A stretch of 64,000 nt of DNA from NCBI GenBank assembly GCA_010094045.1, contig ML986607.1, positions 226,566 to 290,565 on the forward strand, written 5' to 3'. Every line of letters starts with the position of its first letter. Position 1 is the first letter of the stretch. This DNA is from Lojkania enalia (lineage: Eukaryota > Ascomycota > Dothideomycetes > Pleosporales). The notes below the pieces were generated by a model, which did no database searches, was not told the origin of the DNA, and saw only the letters and a program-made list of their open reading frames with translations. A program made the position numbers and the translations under genes. Positions 22,017 to 33,925 of this stretch are shown here, piece after piece.

Positions 22017-22830
22017 CTACAGCTTTTTGATTTGCTTCCTTAATCGTGAAATCTCGCTTTCTTGCCTTCTCATTTCTCTGACGATAGTGGCCAGTTGAGG
22101 AATAGGTCCTTCGATTGCAGATACGAAGGAGGACTGTGCTTGGCGTAATGCGGATGGGACTAGAATCCCAAACCATCGCAGCGGATCGGAGCACGTGCTA
22201 CTCTCACCAGAAGGCGCGTTGTTTACGCTCTCGTCCTCGTTCTCACTCTCGGACGAAGTGGCTGATACCTCAGAGTTATTTTCCTCTGTCGGTTTCCCCG
22301 AAGAGTTAGGTGGTGAAGACGCGGGCCCGGAAGCGGAGCTGGGGTCAAGCTTAGGGGCTGGAATCCTGAACGCAACCGCCGACCCTTTACTAATTGTGTT
22401 TCTAAAAATGTTAATTGAGTATGACGCACTTAACAAGCGACAATAAGGGAAATTGTCGGGAGAAGAGTGAGAAATGCGACTTTCCGGTCGACGGGTGGCT
22501 GGCTTACACTTTCCTGAATGCTTGCATGCGCTCGTCGTAGTAGTCTTGCCCATAGCGAGAGTGAGATTGGTTGTTGAAGTTGGCTTGCGCCAGCGACAGG
22601 TAGCCCTAGAAGCATCTAAAGTTAGCAAATACGATGACGAACCTGAACGAGGTTGCTAATCTATCGCTTACAGAGGATAGGTTAGATGTCAGCTGCTGTT
22701 GAGCCTTCTGGTACTGATTCAGAGTGTTCAAATACCGCTCGAGTAAACTGTCGAGCTGGGAGATGAGGGCGTTCTTGCTAGGCGCCTCCATCACGGGGGC
22801 CGTATTAGGTTGAGTCCGCACCTCAGCCAT
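22017..22830 (-). CDS. VMA22: V-ATPase assembly factor Vma22 (CCDC115 family)
   Basis: ER-associated factor that with Vma12 and Vma21 assembles the V0 sector of the vacuolar H+-ATPase. Three exons, 22830-22672, 22605-22508 and 22401-22017, give 213 residues (yeast 181, human CCDC115 180). The N-terminal coiled coil reads LISQLDSLLERYLNTLNQY, then GYLSLAQANFNN and RYGQDYYDERMQAFRKV. The diagnostic C-terminal block is DPLRWFGILVPSALRQAQSSF (WFGxLxPxxLRQAQ), followed by a short coiled coil ending in IKKL. The middle is acidic and Ser-rich. Divergent from SHY1 with 205 bases between starts. Confidence 0.93.
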
Positions 22831-23035
22831 CGCAGCTACGTTAGATTATACGGGAGACAACGAGAGCTTCGAATGGAATTGTAGGTTATAGGTAATGAAG
22901 TCGTGATGAAGGCGGTCTGGTTTTCAAGGTTCACAGCTGTGCCTCGGCCGCTAGTCCTCTTCAAGAAATTGCCAACCGAAACAATATCCACGATGAACAC
23001 CAGATGAACATCTCCACCGCTCCACCCCCACCGCC
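22831..23035. promoter_or_regulatory. Divergent promoter VMA22 / SHY1
   Basis: 205 bases between two starts; no specific motif recognised. Confidence 0.45.
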
Positions 23036-24147
23036 ATGCCGAAACCGAATCCCTTCCTAACCTTCTTCCGCCGATATTACTCTCAGAATATCTTCAGAGC
23101 GCCATCCTTTGCTCGCCCACGATCGCCTCTCCACCCACAATGCCTCCACCAACGTCTTCGCGCCCACCTGCAACACCACCAACTACAGTTCCGGCGACAC
23201 GCCTCAGACGAGCACCAACCGCTTGATCCCAACTTCATCTCGATCCTCGACCGCCCCCCAAGGCTGGCGCGCGTAGGCAAAAAGCACGGCCCCGGTCTCA
23301 TAGTCCTCGCCATAATTCCTGTAACAGCGTTCGTGCTCGGTTGCTGGCAGGTGCAGCGGCTAGGCTGGAAGACGGAGCTGATTGCGCGGTTCGAGGACCG
23401 GCTGACATTCCCACCACTGGAGTTGCCGTTGCGGATAGACCCGGACGCGATCAAGGATTTTGATTATCGGAAGGTGTGGGCGAGGGGCGTGTTAAGGCAT
23501 GATCAGGAGATGTTGATTGGGCCGCGGATGCTGGACGGGGAGGAGGGGTATACGGTTGTCACACCGTTGGAGAGGGTGGATGAAAGGGGGAATAAGCACA
23601 AGATTTTGTGCTGTAGGGGATGGATAAATAAGAGCGCAGAGAAGCAGTGGTTTCGGAAGCAGCATGGTGCGCTGCCTGAAGGTGAAGTGGTGATCGAAGG
23701 GTTATTGAGGCTGCCGCCGAAGGGGAATATGTTCACACCAACTAATCATCCCGAGAAAGGCCAATGGTTCTTTCCAGATGTTCAGCAGATGGCGGAATAT
23801 ACCGGGAGCCAGCCTGTATGGGTGGAGGAGACTATGGGTGCGTTGTCATGGAGTGAAGTGAATTGATATGGGGTATCTAATGGTATAATAGTGCCGGATA
23901 TGCTCGTGAACTATGAGAGAGAGCCAAAAGGTATTCCGATAGGAAGACCACCTGCGGTGAATCTCAGAAATAACCATACGCAATACATCTTCACGTGGTA
24001 AGTCGTCCCACCTGCCAAGTTCGAAATTAGTCCTAACTGATTAGGTATGCACTGAGCTTGGCAACCTCGGTCATGTTCTGGATGGTGGTGAAGAAGCCAA
24101 TATCCGGAACTCAGGCAAGAGTAAGACACAGTGTCGACTGGTCGTAA
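23036..24147 (+). CDS. SHY1: Cytochrome c oxidase assembly protein Shy1 (SURF1)
   Basis: Inner-membrane factor that helps Cox1 maturation and haem insertion in complex IV. Three exons, 23036-23837, 23892-23997 and 24045-24147, give 336 residues. An N-terminal Arg-rich mitochondrial presequence (RRYYSQNIFRAPSFARPRS) is followed by the first membrane helix LIVLAIIPVTAFVLGCWQVQRL, with the invariant family G-x-WQxxR-type motif, and ELIARFEDR. The intermembrane domain contains GYTVVTPLERV and ILCCRGWINK (RGW motif). Splicing restores VPDMLVNYEREPKGIPIGRP and NLRNNHTQYIFTW, then YALSLATSVMFWMVVKKP, the second membrane helix. Without splicing the frame ends early at 23866. It ends 34 bases before the convergent CENP-T stop. 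Confidence 0.95.
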
Positions 24148-24181
24148 TCTGAAACGTCAGATATCTAGAACCAGTATGACA

Positions 24182-25974
24182 TCAGCCAGCCTCTTCCTCG
24201 ATACTCTCCATACGCTTCCGCTTTTGCCCTTTTAATTTCGGGGCCGGGTGCATTCGGAGTTCCTGCAACAGCTCTCTGGGGAGCAATTTCTGAGCGAGAG
24301 AAAAGATTGTATTGTTGGATGTAATCTTTCGTTGCCTAGTCGAGCGGGTCAGATGTCTGATCCGACAGATGCAACATGTACACAGCTGTACAATAAATGT
24401 AAACTTGAAACATACCTTCTCATCAGAGCAATAACATCCGATTCTTCGATAATTTTTCGCCCCGCATGTTGTGCGTAGACGGCAAGATCCTCGCCTATCT
24501 GCTCGAAGAAGAAATCCGTAGCTTTTACTAGAGCATCTAGTGTGTCATTTCCAATTTTGCCCTTGCTACCCTGAGCCTTGGCAAAACTGTTTGCAAGGCG
24601 CTTGACCACTGTTGGATTGAACGAAGGGTATTCGTGGCCGCATCGGGAAATGTGGAGCTCTTTTCGTTGTCTGCGTGGGCGAATCTCGGCCGGGATAGGG
24701 CGCTCGGGAGAATGCGTCTGAAGGCTTCGATCTACTGCTGATACTTCTTCGCGGTAAGCCTGGAGGTCTTCGTCATCCTCTACGTGAGGATCCGACTCCC
24801 ATCCGTCTTGCTCAAAACCTGCTATGGCGTCTTCTTCCTCTTCGTTCACTGCAGCATTGGATTCAACATCCTGGCCAGTATCATCTTCGAATTGTGCTCC
24901 GTCTTGTGCTATGTTCTGGGCCTGAGCTTGAATGCGCTGAGGTATCGTAAAACGAAAAGTTGGTTCATCTGGTTCATCAGTCTGCCCAAATACGCCGAGG
25001 CCAACTTCGCTGGAACGTCCCTCCCGTTGCCCTGTTAAAGTGCGTATCTCGGTCGTTGTATCATCCACCTCCTCCTGAATAGTGTCTTGGAGGATTTGGT
25101 CTGGATTAAGTGTTGGCCGTCGATTGATAAATGTCCTATCAATTTCGAGTTCCTCCCCTCCCAGTCCTAGCTCACTGAGTCTTGCTGCGAACGTCATTCT
25201 GGGGTCCTCGCTAAGCGCACGACGTCCAAATTCTAACGAATGTATTGTCTCTGTATCAACATCGTCTAGAAATTCAGGAAGAAGCGATTGTCGAGGCGGA
25301 GCTTCGTCGAAGCTGTTATCATCATACATATCATCTAGCGGCATGGAAAGACGGGGAGCTGCTGGCTCAGGGTCATCTTCGACGTCGGGCAGGTCAAGGG
25401 CTGATTGTCGACGGCTATCTTGGACCTGCGGCGAGGATTTAATTGGTCTGGTCGTGGGCGCAAGAACTATTCAATGCAATATTAGCCTTTCGTTTGCAGA
25501 TGAGTGTTTAGAAACCCACCTCTGCTTAAATCTCGTAGGATATCTCGGGGAGTCTCCCTCTGTATCCTTCCACTCCTTCGCCGATGGGCTCCGGGTGTCC
25601 GAGCAGCATTTGCGCGTTCCCTTAGCGCACGAATTGCATGAGGAGTAGTGGGGGCGGCTCTTCGAGCTGGGAATTGGCGCGGTCGTGCTCCGCTTCGAGG
25701 TGTTTGAGCTACGGTGCCTGGTGTTCTAATGACTATGTTGGGTGTACGTCGGCTTCCGGGGGTTGGGCCAGCACTAGAGGCGCGCTTAAAGGGAGTAGTT
25801 GGTCTTGGTGCAATACCTGCCAATTGACGTAGCTACGATGCAATTTAGTCTAGGTATTTCTATTCTCATAGATCGAGTTCATACGCTGGTGTAGAGTGTT
25901 GTATTGCCTGTTCCTTCAGGGCCTTCCGAGTTTTGCGGGCTGGTGCGCGGCCGTTTACGCGCCGATTCAGACAT
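24182..25974 (-). CDS. CNN1: Inner-kinetochore protein CENP-T (Cnn1), histone-fold
   Basis: CCAN subunit that pairs with CENP-W through a histone fold and recruits the Ndc80 complex through its N-terminus. Four exons, 25974-25885, 25832-25520, 25466-24416 and 24335-24182, give 535 residues. The N-terminus MSESARKRPRTSPQNSEGPE is followed by TTLYTSLRQLAGIAPRPTTP and the basic Arg/Thr-Pro region (PGSRRTPNIVIRTPGT). The segment TPRDILRDLSRVLAPTT spans the second splice. A long acidic middle follows, then the C-terminal histone fold ISRCGHEYPSFNPTVVKRLA, LDALVKATDFFFEQIGEDL, EESDVIALMRRQRKI and LAQKLLPRELLQELRM. Repeated S/T-P sites suggest CDK regulation. The C-terminal exon removes a false early stop. 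Divergent from CMS1. Confidence 0.93.
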
Positions 25975-26203
25975 TTCAGGGTGTGGATGTATCCTGGGCT
26001 GGCTTTGTAACCTTTGTCGCAGGAATATCAGGCTTCAAGGTGGTTGTTGATCGTCTTGCGGGCATTGAACGCGTCGCATTCCGTAAGCGCGCTAGCGCCT
26101 TTTGTTATCGATAAGACGCGGAGTGGTTCTCGAAATATTTTTGGGGCCGGCCGTTCACTTTGACCGTGCACGTTACATTTCACTTTCAAACATCAGCGAC
26201 CCC
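25975..26203. promoter_or_regulatory. Divergent promoter CENP-T / CMS1
   Basis: 229 bases between two starts; no specific motif assigned. Confidence 0.45.
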
Positions 26204-27135
26204 ATGTCGGACTCGGAAGGCGAAGGGGGTGTCCCGCTTATTGATCCCGAGTTTGACATTACATCGGACTCGAAGAAGAGGAAGAGGGGTATTGAGCCTG
26301 AAGCAAGTAAGGAAAGCAGAAAAGCAGCCAAGAAGTCTAGACGAAAGGAAAGGAGGAAACAGAAACAGAAGGAGATAAATGAGGATGATTTGGATCAAGA
26401 ATTAGGAGTCAATCGTGCTTTCGAGAGAATGGACTCGCAGCTACTCGCAGATTACATCAATGCTCGAACGAGGCTCTACGGAAAGGACTTGAGCAGCGTA
26501 GAGCTTGAAGATCGGTTCATTTCAGGTGCGTAACTACGGATGTAAGATTGAGTTCTTCTGACGGAGAGTGCAGCCCGGAATATTTTGGATAGTAATAGTT
26601 GGAGTGAACCACGTACACTCGACAATTTGGCCGCCTTTCTTACGAAACAAAGTCAGAAATTGAAGCCAGCCCCAGCAGAATCCAAGGGAGCACCGCACAC
26701 GCTGGTTGTTACGGCATCTGGAATCAGAGCTGCAGACACGTTCAGAGCTCTCAAAGCCGGCTTACCTCAACAGGGAGTGAAAAACTCCAATGTTGCCAAG
26801 CTTTTCGCCAAGCACATAAAGCTAGCAGAACAAGTTGGGCTTCTCAAGAAAAACAAGTAGGTAGAACCTTCTCTCTACATAATGACTGCTGACAGAAGCC
26901 TAGGGTAGATTTCGGTGTGGGTACACCTGAGCGATTATCTGCGTTGCTTGATCAAGGGGTCTTGTCAACGGCCAATCTGAGGCGAATCGTTATCGACGTT
27001 TCTTATATTGACCAGAAAAAGCGCGGTATTCTCGACATGAAGGAGCTTCATGAATCACTGATCAAGCTTCTTCTTCGCAAAGAGTTCATGGGTGATGACA
27101 AACAAGGCGGAAACAACTTATTAGTATTCTACTGA
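26204..27135 (+). CDS. CMS1: Cms1 family protein, 90S pre-ribosome factor
   Basis: Nucleolar protein associated with U3-containing small-subunit processome; DEAD-helicase-like fold fragment. Three exons, 26204-26525, 26574-26856 and 26904-27135, give 278 residues (yeast Cms1 291). The acidic N-terminus is followed by a Lys/Arg-rich stretch (KESRKAAKKSRRKERRKQK). Core motifs are ISGARNILDSNSWSEPRTLD (across splice 1), HTLVVTASGIRAADTFRAL, VAKLFAKHIKLAEQV, FGVGTPERLSALLD (helicase motif Ib-like GTP.R), and RRIVIDVSYIDQKKRGILDM (motif II-like without a DEAD box). Each splice restores conserved text. Confidence 0.93.
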
Positions 27136-29158
27136 GTGATTCCTGAGAGAACTGAACGGGGATCACCAGTCGCATGGAGCCACACCCAATGTTTACATAG
27201 ATCATAGCTGTGAGTGTCACTCCAGCCTTATTTCGCTTCAATTTACTGATTTGTTGGGGATTTCTTGTATGTAGTGTAGCGATACCCTGGGTAGCAAGAC
27301 TGCCCTACCTTTTCGATTAATTCAGGGCTGACATACCTGGTCAATCAGAATTGCCGTGTTTACTTCCGAGCTTTCATCCGCGAACAGATGCGCATACGTT
27401 AGCAAAAGTTACCCCTCTGCTTTCGTTCCATAGCGTTGATGCTGCGCTTCGCTAATGGCTCTCGTTGGAGACATGCGTCAGACAGCAGTCATACATTATT
27501 CACAGGAATCTAGGGTCTTCCTAGTGGTGCGTCATTTCTACATGTGGATTCTGCACCGCATCTACTCTCTTTCGACGAAGCTGATCAACCACGAGTTTGT
27601 CGATATGTCAACGCGGACCATTACGACGAGATGGCCAAAATCTGGAGTCTTCAGGTCTTCAAAGTCGTGGTTACCTTTGTTGATGTGCGTTTTAGGCAGG
27701 TTTCACGATATATTTCAGGTCCGTCTTGGTCTTAAGACACACGTGAAATTGACACTTCCATATTCCTTAAACTTCAGGCCGAGGAGAATAGGAGGCAGGT
27801 GAGGGAAGAGCGGCAATTATAAAGCGCCGAGATGACGTACAAGCACATTCTGCAGCTTTGACGAGAAGGAGAAAGGGAGCGGAGGTGGATGAATGCAAGT
27901 GAGGTTGAGCACCAAGGCGGCATGGACCCGAGGGAGTAGAAAAGAGTCGGCGGCGGACGAATAGGGTGGAGCGGCGGGTAGAAAATATAGATTAAATGTC
28001 CGTATTACCGCTGCTGCGGATTGCGAAGGGCCGGCTGCGATATGATATGATACTGGAGGAGGAGTGCAGCAGGAGTGCAGCGACGTGCAGTTCAGCGTGC
28101 TTGACTCGCGAGGCGTGGCTGTCTGCCCCAGTGCAAATGGGTTCGAGGGCTGCCATGCTCCCATGCCTTGCCCGTTTGGAGGTTGATTCCGTGCCACATG
28201 CAGCAACAGGAGCTTGTCATGCAGTGGATGCAGTGGTGGTGGTGCTACTGCTAGGCGACTGCGGAGAGAGAACGTCTGGCGAGGGTGTCCAAACGGGCGA
28301 AGCGCGATGCAGCGCAGACCGTGTCGAGTAGATACCTGTGTGCATTTCGGGCGGCACAGCGGGATAAGGCTGGCAGGATCGCTGGATGGGACCGCCCAGT
28401 GGACGAAGCAGAATGGACAGATGCGCCTATCAGGCATCGCCGCGGCGGCGGGCGGTGGTGTCGGTGGGCAGATGTGGTGCAGCGCCGGTGTGATGAGTGG
28501 CAGGTAGTGCCTGCTTGGCCTGGATGGGATGGTCCACTGTCTCAAGTCCGTCTCAAGCTCTTTGGCCATTATTATTCCTCCGCTAAACTACGTCTCAATC
28601 TGCTGCCATCTCCTCTCTGTCTCTCTCTTCTCTCTCTCGAGCAACACTAATAATATACACAACAATCGAGCACCCGGCGCGGCCGTTGTGAAGTTCTGCC
28701 CTCCCGCCGTTGCAGACCAGACGCCCTCCCCCCCGCCCGCCAACGCTTGTGCGCGCGCGCGCACCCACCGCACCAGCCCCAAGCACCTGTACCCGCACCA
28801 GCACTTCTTCTCCCCCCCAAGCAAGCGTCGGTACACCCGCCTCACCGTGTCTGCGGCCAAGCAATAAAACGCATCTTCTCCTGCTGCCCTGCCGATAGCT
28901 TCAGCAACGTTCCACCTCCACCCAACCTCAATCCGCTCTCTCGGTGCGCTCTCCCAGTTCCTGCAGTCCCTCCCACCCCCCCTCCCTAGCTGCTAACCGT
29001 GACGGGCGCGCAGCCGTCCCCAACAAGACCCCGTCGTCTCCCGTCCTCACCGACCGACCTCTCCCCTTCTTCGCCTCGGCCGACCATCCCCAAATACCTG
29101 CCGCGAGCTTCATCGTCGAAGCGCACCCCCCCCCCCCCCCCCGGAGCCACATCCCACC
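27136..29158. other. Long intergenic region upstream of RACA
   Basis: About 2 kb. 27.4-27.8 kb holds a short coding-like frame (GTG-started, 27544-27735) of unknown meaning. 28.5-29.15 kb is C/T- and C-rich, with a run of about 18 C near 29125-29142, and is probably the RACA promoter and 5' UTR. A 250-codon frame on the minus strand (27817-28569) is low-complexity and not credited. Confidence 0.5.
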
Positions 29159-30065
<907 letters not shown>

Positions 30066-31115
30066 GCATGGTGGGGGATAAGGAAAGGTGTGTGGGGAGT
30101 ATTGCTTGGTGTAGCGCAATGGATCTGGAGCTTGAATACGTTTGGGCGATCGGAATGGTTGCTCGTATACCATTGGAGCAAAGAGAGCATGTCGCGCCTG
30201 TGGATGACTAGCGCGTCTCGTCTCATGGTCATAGCCCCCAATTCTCTGCGTTGGCTACGCAGATAGATTCATTCTAAGCTGGCGCAATAACGAGGCAGGC
30301 ATCGATGTGGACCTCTTTTTTTTTTTTTTGCCTGTGCGTGTGTTGGTTGGGTTCCACATAGGATTATATCTGAGCATTGGAATTGGGCATTTTACCTTTA
30401 TTTTACTTTTCTTCAGGTGTGATTGCTTTGTAGATAGGGAGCAAGTGTGTGGTTACCTCTCTCGTTTTCATGCACCGAGGGATTTTCGGATATGGGATTT
30501 TCGGTATGCCGATAGACTTGCATTTGTGATATTGTTATAGGCGTTGGTGCCTCTACTACAGTCCGTTCTGGCCGCCAATAACCATGCGCCTGTCTTTTTG
30601 GTGTATGTGACTATGATATCATGATATTGTTTCTAGTAGGTAGGAAGTTTTCGAAATATGGTAATGTAGGGCACGAAAGGATTTCTGATTGCAATAGAGA
30701 CGGTGGAAGGGGGTAATGGGGGAATCTTTGTATTGAATTGCTTCTTAAGTCTTGTAGATTCATATGCCTTGTAGTTTATGGAGTATATGGTGTGGGGAAT
30801 GGTGGGCGAGGATAGACCTTGTGGGCTTGTAAGTGGTTTATCTTAGAGTACTCTGGATGGAGAGATTGGGTGGATAAGAGATGAGAGTTTTTTGTATTGG
30901 ATTGCTCTTTAAACATCACCAAAAAAAAAAAAAATGTTCGACATACTCCGCTCTGGGCGTATACGCTGTGGTGGTTCACAGGTAGCGGCGAACCATGGAT
31001 GGCCCTTGATGCTGGGCTTGGCCGGGCTTAACTTTAATCCCCCGCCACTGCAGGGATCCTTAATAAAGCTCCAGCGAAGCCCCAACGTTCAGCACAACAC
31101 CCCACATCCCCCACC
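30066..31115. other. Intergenic region RACA to UBX gene
   Basis: About 1 kb with T-rich and G/T-rich 3' UTR-like sequence and an A13-14 tract at 30920-30934. No gene seen. Confidence 0.5.
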
Positions 31116-32757
31116 ATGTTCCACGAAGGTACTTTGCAGAGCGGCATCAGCCTCGCCATACAGGAGCAGAAGCTCGTTGTCTGCTTCGTGCGAGGTATGT
31201 TACACTACCTAGCTTCTACAGAATCGATGTTTCCTAACAACGTCTATTCCAGACGACAATGAGGAGAGCTCAACATGGGAGAATGATTGGCTTCAGAGCG
31301 GATGGGTACGAATAGTGTCTCCCTACGAAACCAATGACTTACATGAGTAGGTCTCTAGCCTCCTAGAACAGAAAGCTGTCGTCCTCCGACTTCAAGCTAG
31401 CACCACTGAGGCCGGCTTCCTTTCTGCCTTTTGCCCAATATCGAACATACCTACCCTCGTAGTCATACAGTACGTTGCCGGATAACTACTATGAACAATC
31501 CACTAATTCCTATATAGAAATGGGCAGCTGTGCGAACAACTCATGAGCGGCATAGGTAAGGACGAATTCATCAATCGCGTTCGGAAAGTCCTTGGCGCAA
31601 GCGCAATCCCAAGCGTCCCACAGACCTCATCCTCAACCCCTCCTCCCCAAACCATTCCCACACTCGAACCCATAGCAGCCTCCACTACTCCTCAGTCCGC
31701 TTCACCTGCGCCAGAAGAGCGCCCCCCCGTCTCGCCCATCCTCCCGCCCTCCTCGAAAGCAAAAGGGAAGCAAAAAGTAACACCACCGGACCCGAAACCG
31801 GGCCCAGCATCCGCAACTGCCGCCCAACAAGCCGCTCGCGACGCCCTCCGAAAGAAGAAACAAGAAGAAAAGGACGAACTAGCCCGCATCCAGGCCCTCA
31901 TCGAAGCCGACAAAGCAGAGCGCAAGGCCCAAGCCCTCGCCCGAAAAGCTGAGCGCGAGCGCGAGCGTGAAACCCGGTCCTCGCCCGCAACCTCGCACCT
32001 GCCCGTCTCGAGTAGTAGTAAGGGGTCGTTGGCCCGCGATGTGCATTTGAACATACGGCTCTTTGACGGCCGGACGATTAGGCACGTGTTCCCGCGGACA
32101 GCAAAATTGCAGGACGACGTGCGGCCGTGGGTCGATGAGCAAGTTGTGGCAGCAGAGGAGGAGACGGGGACGAGAACGAGGCATCCGCCGTACTACTTCA
32201 AGCAGATCATGGCGCCGCTGCCGAGCCGGGAGCTCTCCGCAAAAGACGAAAGCGAGATGCTCGGAGACATTGATCTCGCGCCAAGCGCTACCCTCATTCT
32301 CATCCCCATAAAAGGCTTCACTGAGGCGTATACTGGTAGTGGGGGGGGCATTGTGGGCGGTGTGGTTGGCGGCGTGACGGGCCTGGTTGGCGGCGTCTTC
32401 GGCGCGGCGGCGAGTGCTGTGGGGTATGTTGGTAGTACACTGGGCGCAGTGGTCGGGTACGGGGCTTCCTCCCCGGAATCGCCGAGTAGTGAAGGGGCAA
32501 ATCACGGTAGGACGCTTGCTGAGGAGAGGGTGGAGGCTAGCGCCTCGGGCTCGGCGTCGGGGATCAGGGTTAGGACGTTGGCGGATCAGAGGGTGGGAGA
32601 GGATAGGACCCAGCAGTTTTATAACGGAAATCAGGTGAGTTCATACCTATAAGTTTTTTTTTTTTTTTTTTTTTTTTTTCCCTCTTTTTGGACTAGTGTG
32701 CTGATGATCTGGTAGCTGGATTTTGAGAGTCGTGATGACGAAGGGGGAAGAGGGTGA
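31116..32757 (+). CDS. UAS/UBX-domain protein (UBXN4/Ubx-type p97-Cdc48 adaptor)
   Basis: UBX proteins recruit Cdc48/p97 to substrates; this architecture resembles UBXN4 (erasin). Five exons, 31116-31194, 31253-31305, 31351-31469, 31518-32634 and 32716-32757, give 469 residues. A thioredoxin-like N-terminal domain starts MFHEGTLQSGISLAIQEQK and reads LVVCFVRDDNEESSTWENDW, then PTLVVIQNGQLCEQL. A Pro/Ser linker and a charged helix (ARDALRKKKQEEKDELARIQ) follow. The UBX domain is about 290-375, with NIRLFDGRTIRHVFP as strand 1-2. A Gly/Val/Ala-rich hydrophobic stretch (GGGIVGGVVGGVTGLVGGVF) then may insert into membrane. The last exon (LDFESRDDEGGRG) is beyond an intron with about 26 consecutive T. 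Confidence 0.88.
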
Positions 32758-33925
32758 GGCATTGGGTTTAGCGGTTTAAGCGGGGAAATTTTTTTTTTTA
32801 GTGTATGGTATGTGTATTATAGGATGTGCGATGCTGGAGTGAGAGAGTGTTGTCTTGATACATTGATCTAGAGATGTCTGGGCGGTAACAAGTAGCGAAG
32901 GATATTTATATATTTGGCACTGTACTGGTTTTTCTCGTTCTATCGCTGTTTGAAAAGGAAAAGCTGATGGGTAGTTCGCAGATTGAATATGAGGGAGGAT
33001 TATGGGTTACTGTAGTGAGCGGAGCGTGGGAGAAAGGAGAGAAGGTAGGGGAGATGGGGGTTGGCATGCTGGGGATGTAGAAATTTAGTGGTTGGTGGTG
33101 ATGAGGGACTAAAATGGGAGGGATTCTTGTGAATCTGCTAGGGTTGTTGGGCTTGGATTGAATGATTGGCTGGCTTGGCGTGTGCTTGATCTGTGCCTCT
33201 TGACTTGGGATATACAGGACTGCGGTGATTTCAGCAAATTTCTTCATGGGGGTTGGAGTGTTTGGATTTCTTTGTATTGATTGGCGCTATGGATTTGCTT
33301 CTGAATATTTTCTGATGTGATTAGCATTGTTGGGTTGAGGTAGAATGGTGTTTTATGTATGCTGTAGGCGATGATTGGTTCCAATTTCTGGGTTTCTTTG
33401 TAATTGAACTCTTTGTTATTACGAATTGTGTTTAGGATGCCATTTCTTTTTTATGCAAGGGAAGGGTAGATGTCATCCTGCAGGGCTTCTGGCGATTACG
33501 GCTCAGCATAGGGCTGTGTACTCATATCAGTCCGAAAAATTGCGGGCAGGTCAACCGCGCCTTTATTTATTGGCTAGGAATCTCGTTGGACTAAAATCTT
33601 GCAGTGGTATGTATATATTAGCGCTTGGTTTTGTTGAGTTGTCGTTGTGTTTGCGGGATTTACCTTTGGCTGATCTGAGGTTCTCAGAAAGGCTTGGAGA
33701 TTTGTGTATAGCTACGGGCAATGAAGAACAGTTGGTATCTTGCATGCAGATAAGAAAGATCATGTCTGGAGGAGCGGGAGAATAGCGAAGGGTTGGAAGG
33801 ATGCTGGTTAGCTAGATACGTTAATGCGAATAACGTAGATGTGCATCTTTCAGGTATATCGCAACAAGTACGCTCGTGTTGGATATAAGAATCGCATCCA
33901 AGCCTCGCGTTCTCATCCTCTAGCA
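32758..33925. other. Intergenic region after the UBX gene
   Basis: About 1.2 kb, T/G-rich, with only short frames lacking motifs. It grades into the TA-rich island. Confidence 0.45.

Noticed and set aside
27817..28569. 250-codon open frame on the minus strand upstream of RACA
   Set aside because: Low-complexity Pro/Leu/Ser/His text from the complement of GC-rich promoter sequence; no domain, and it lies where the RACA promoter should be.
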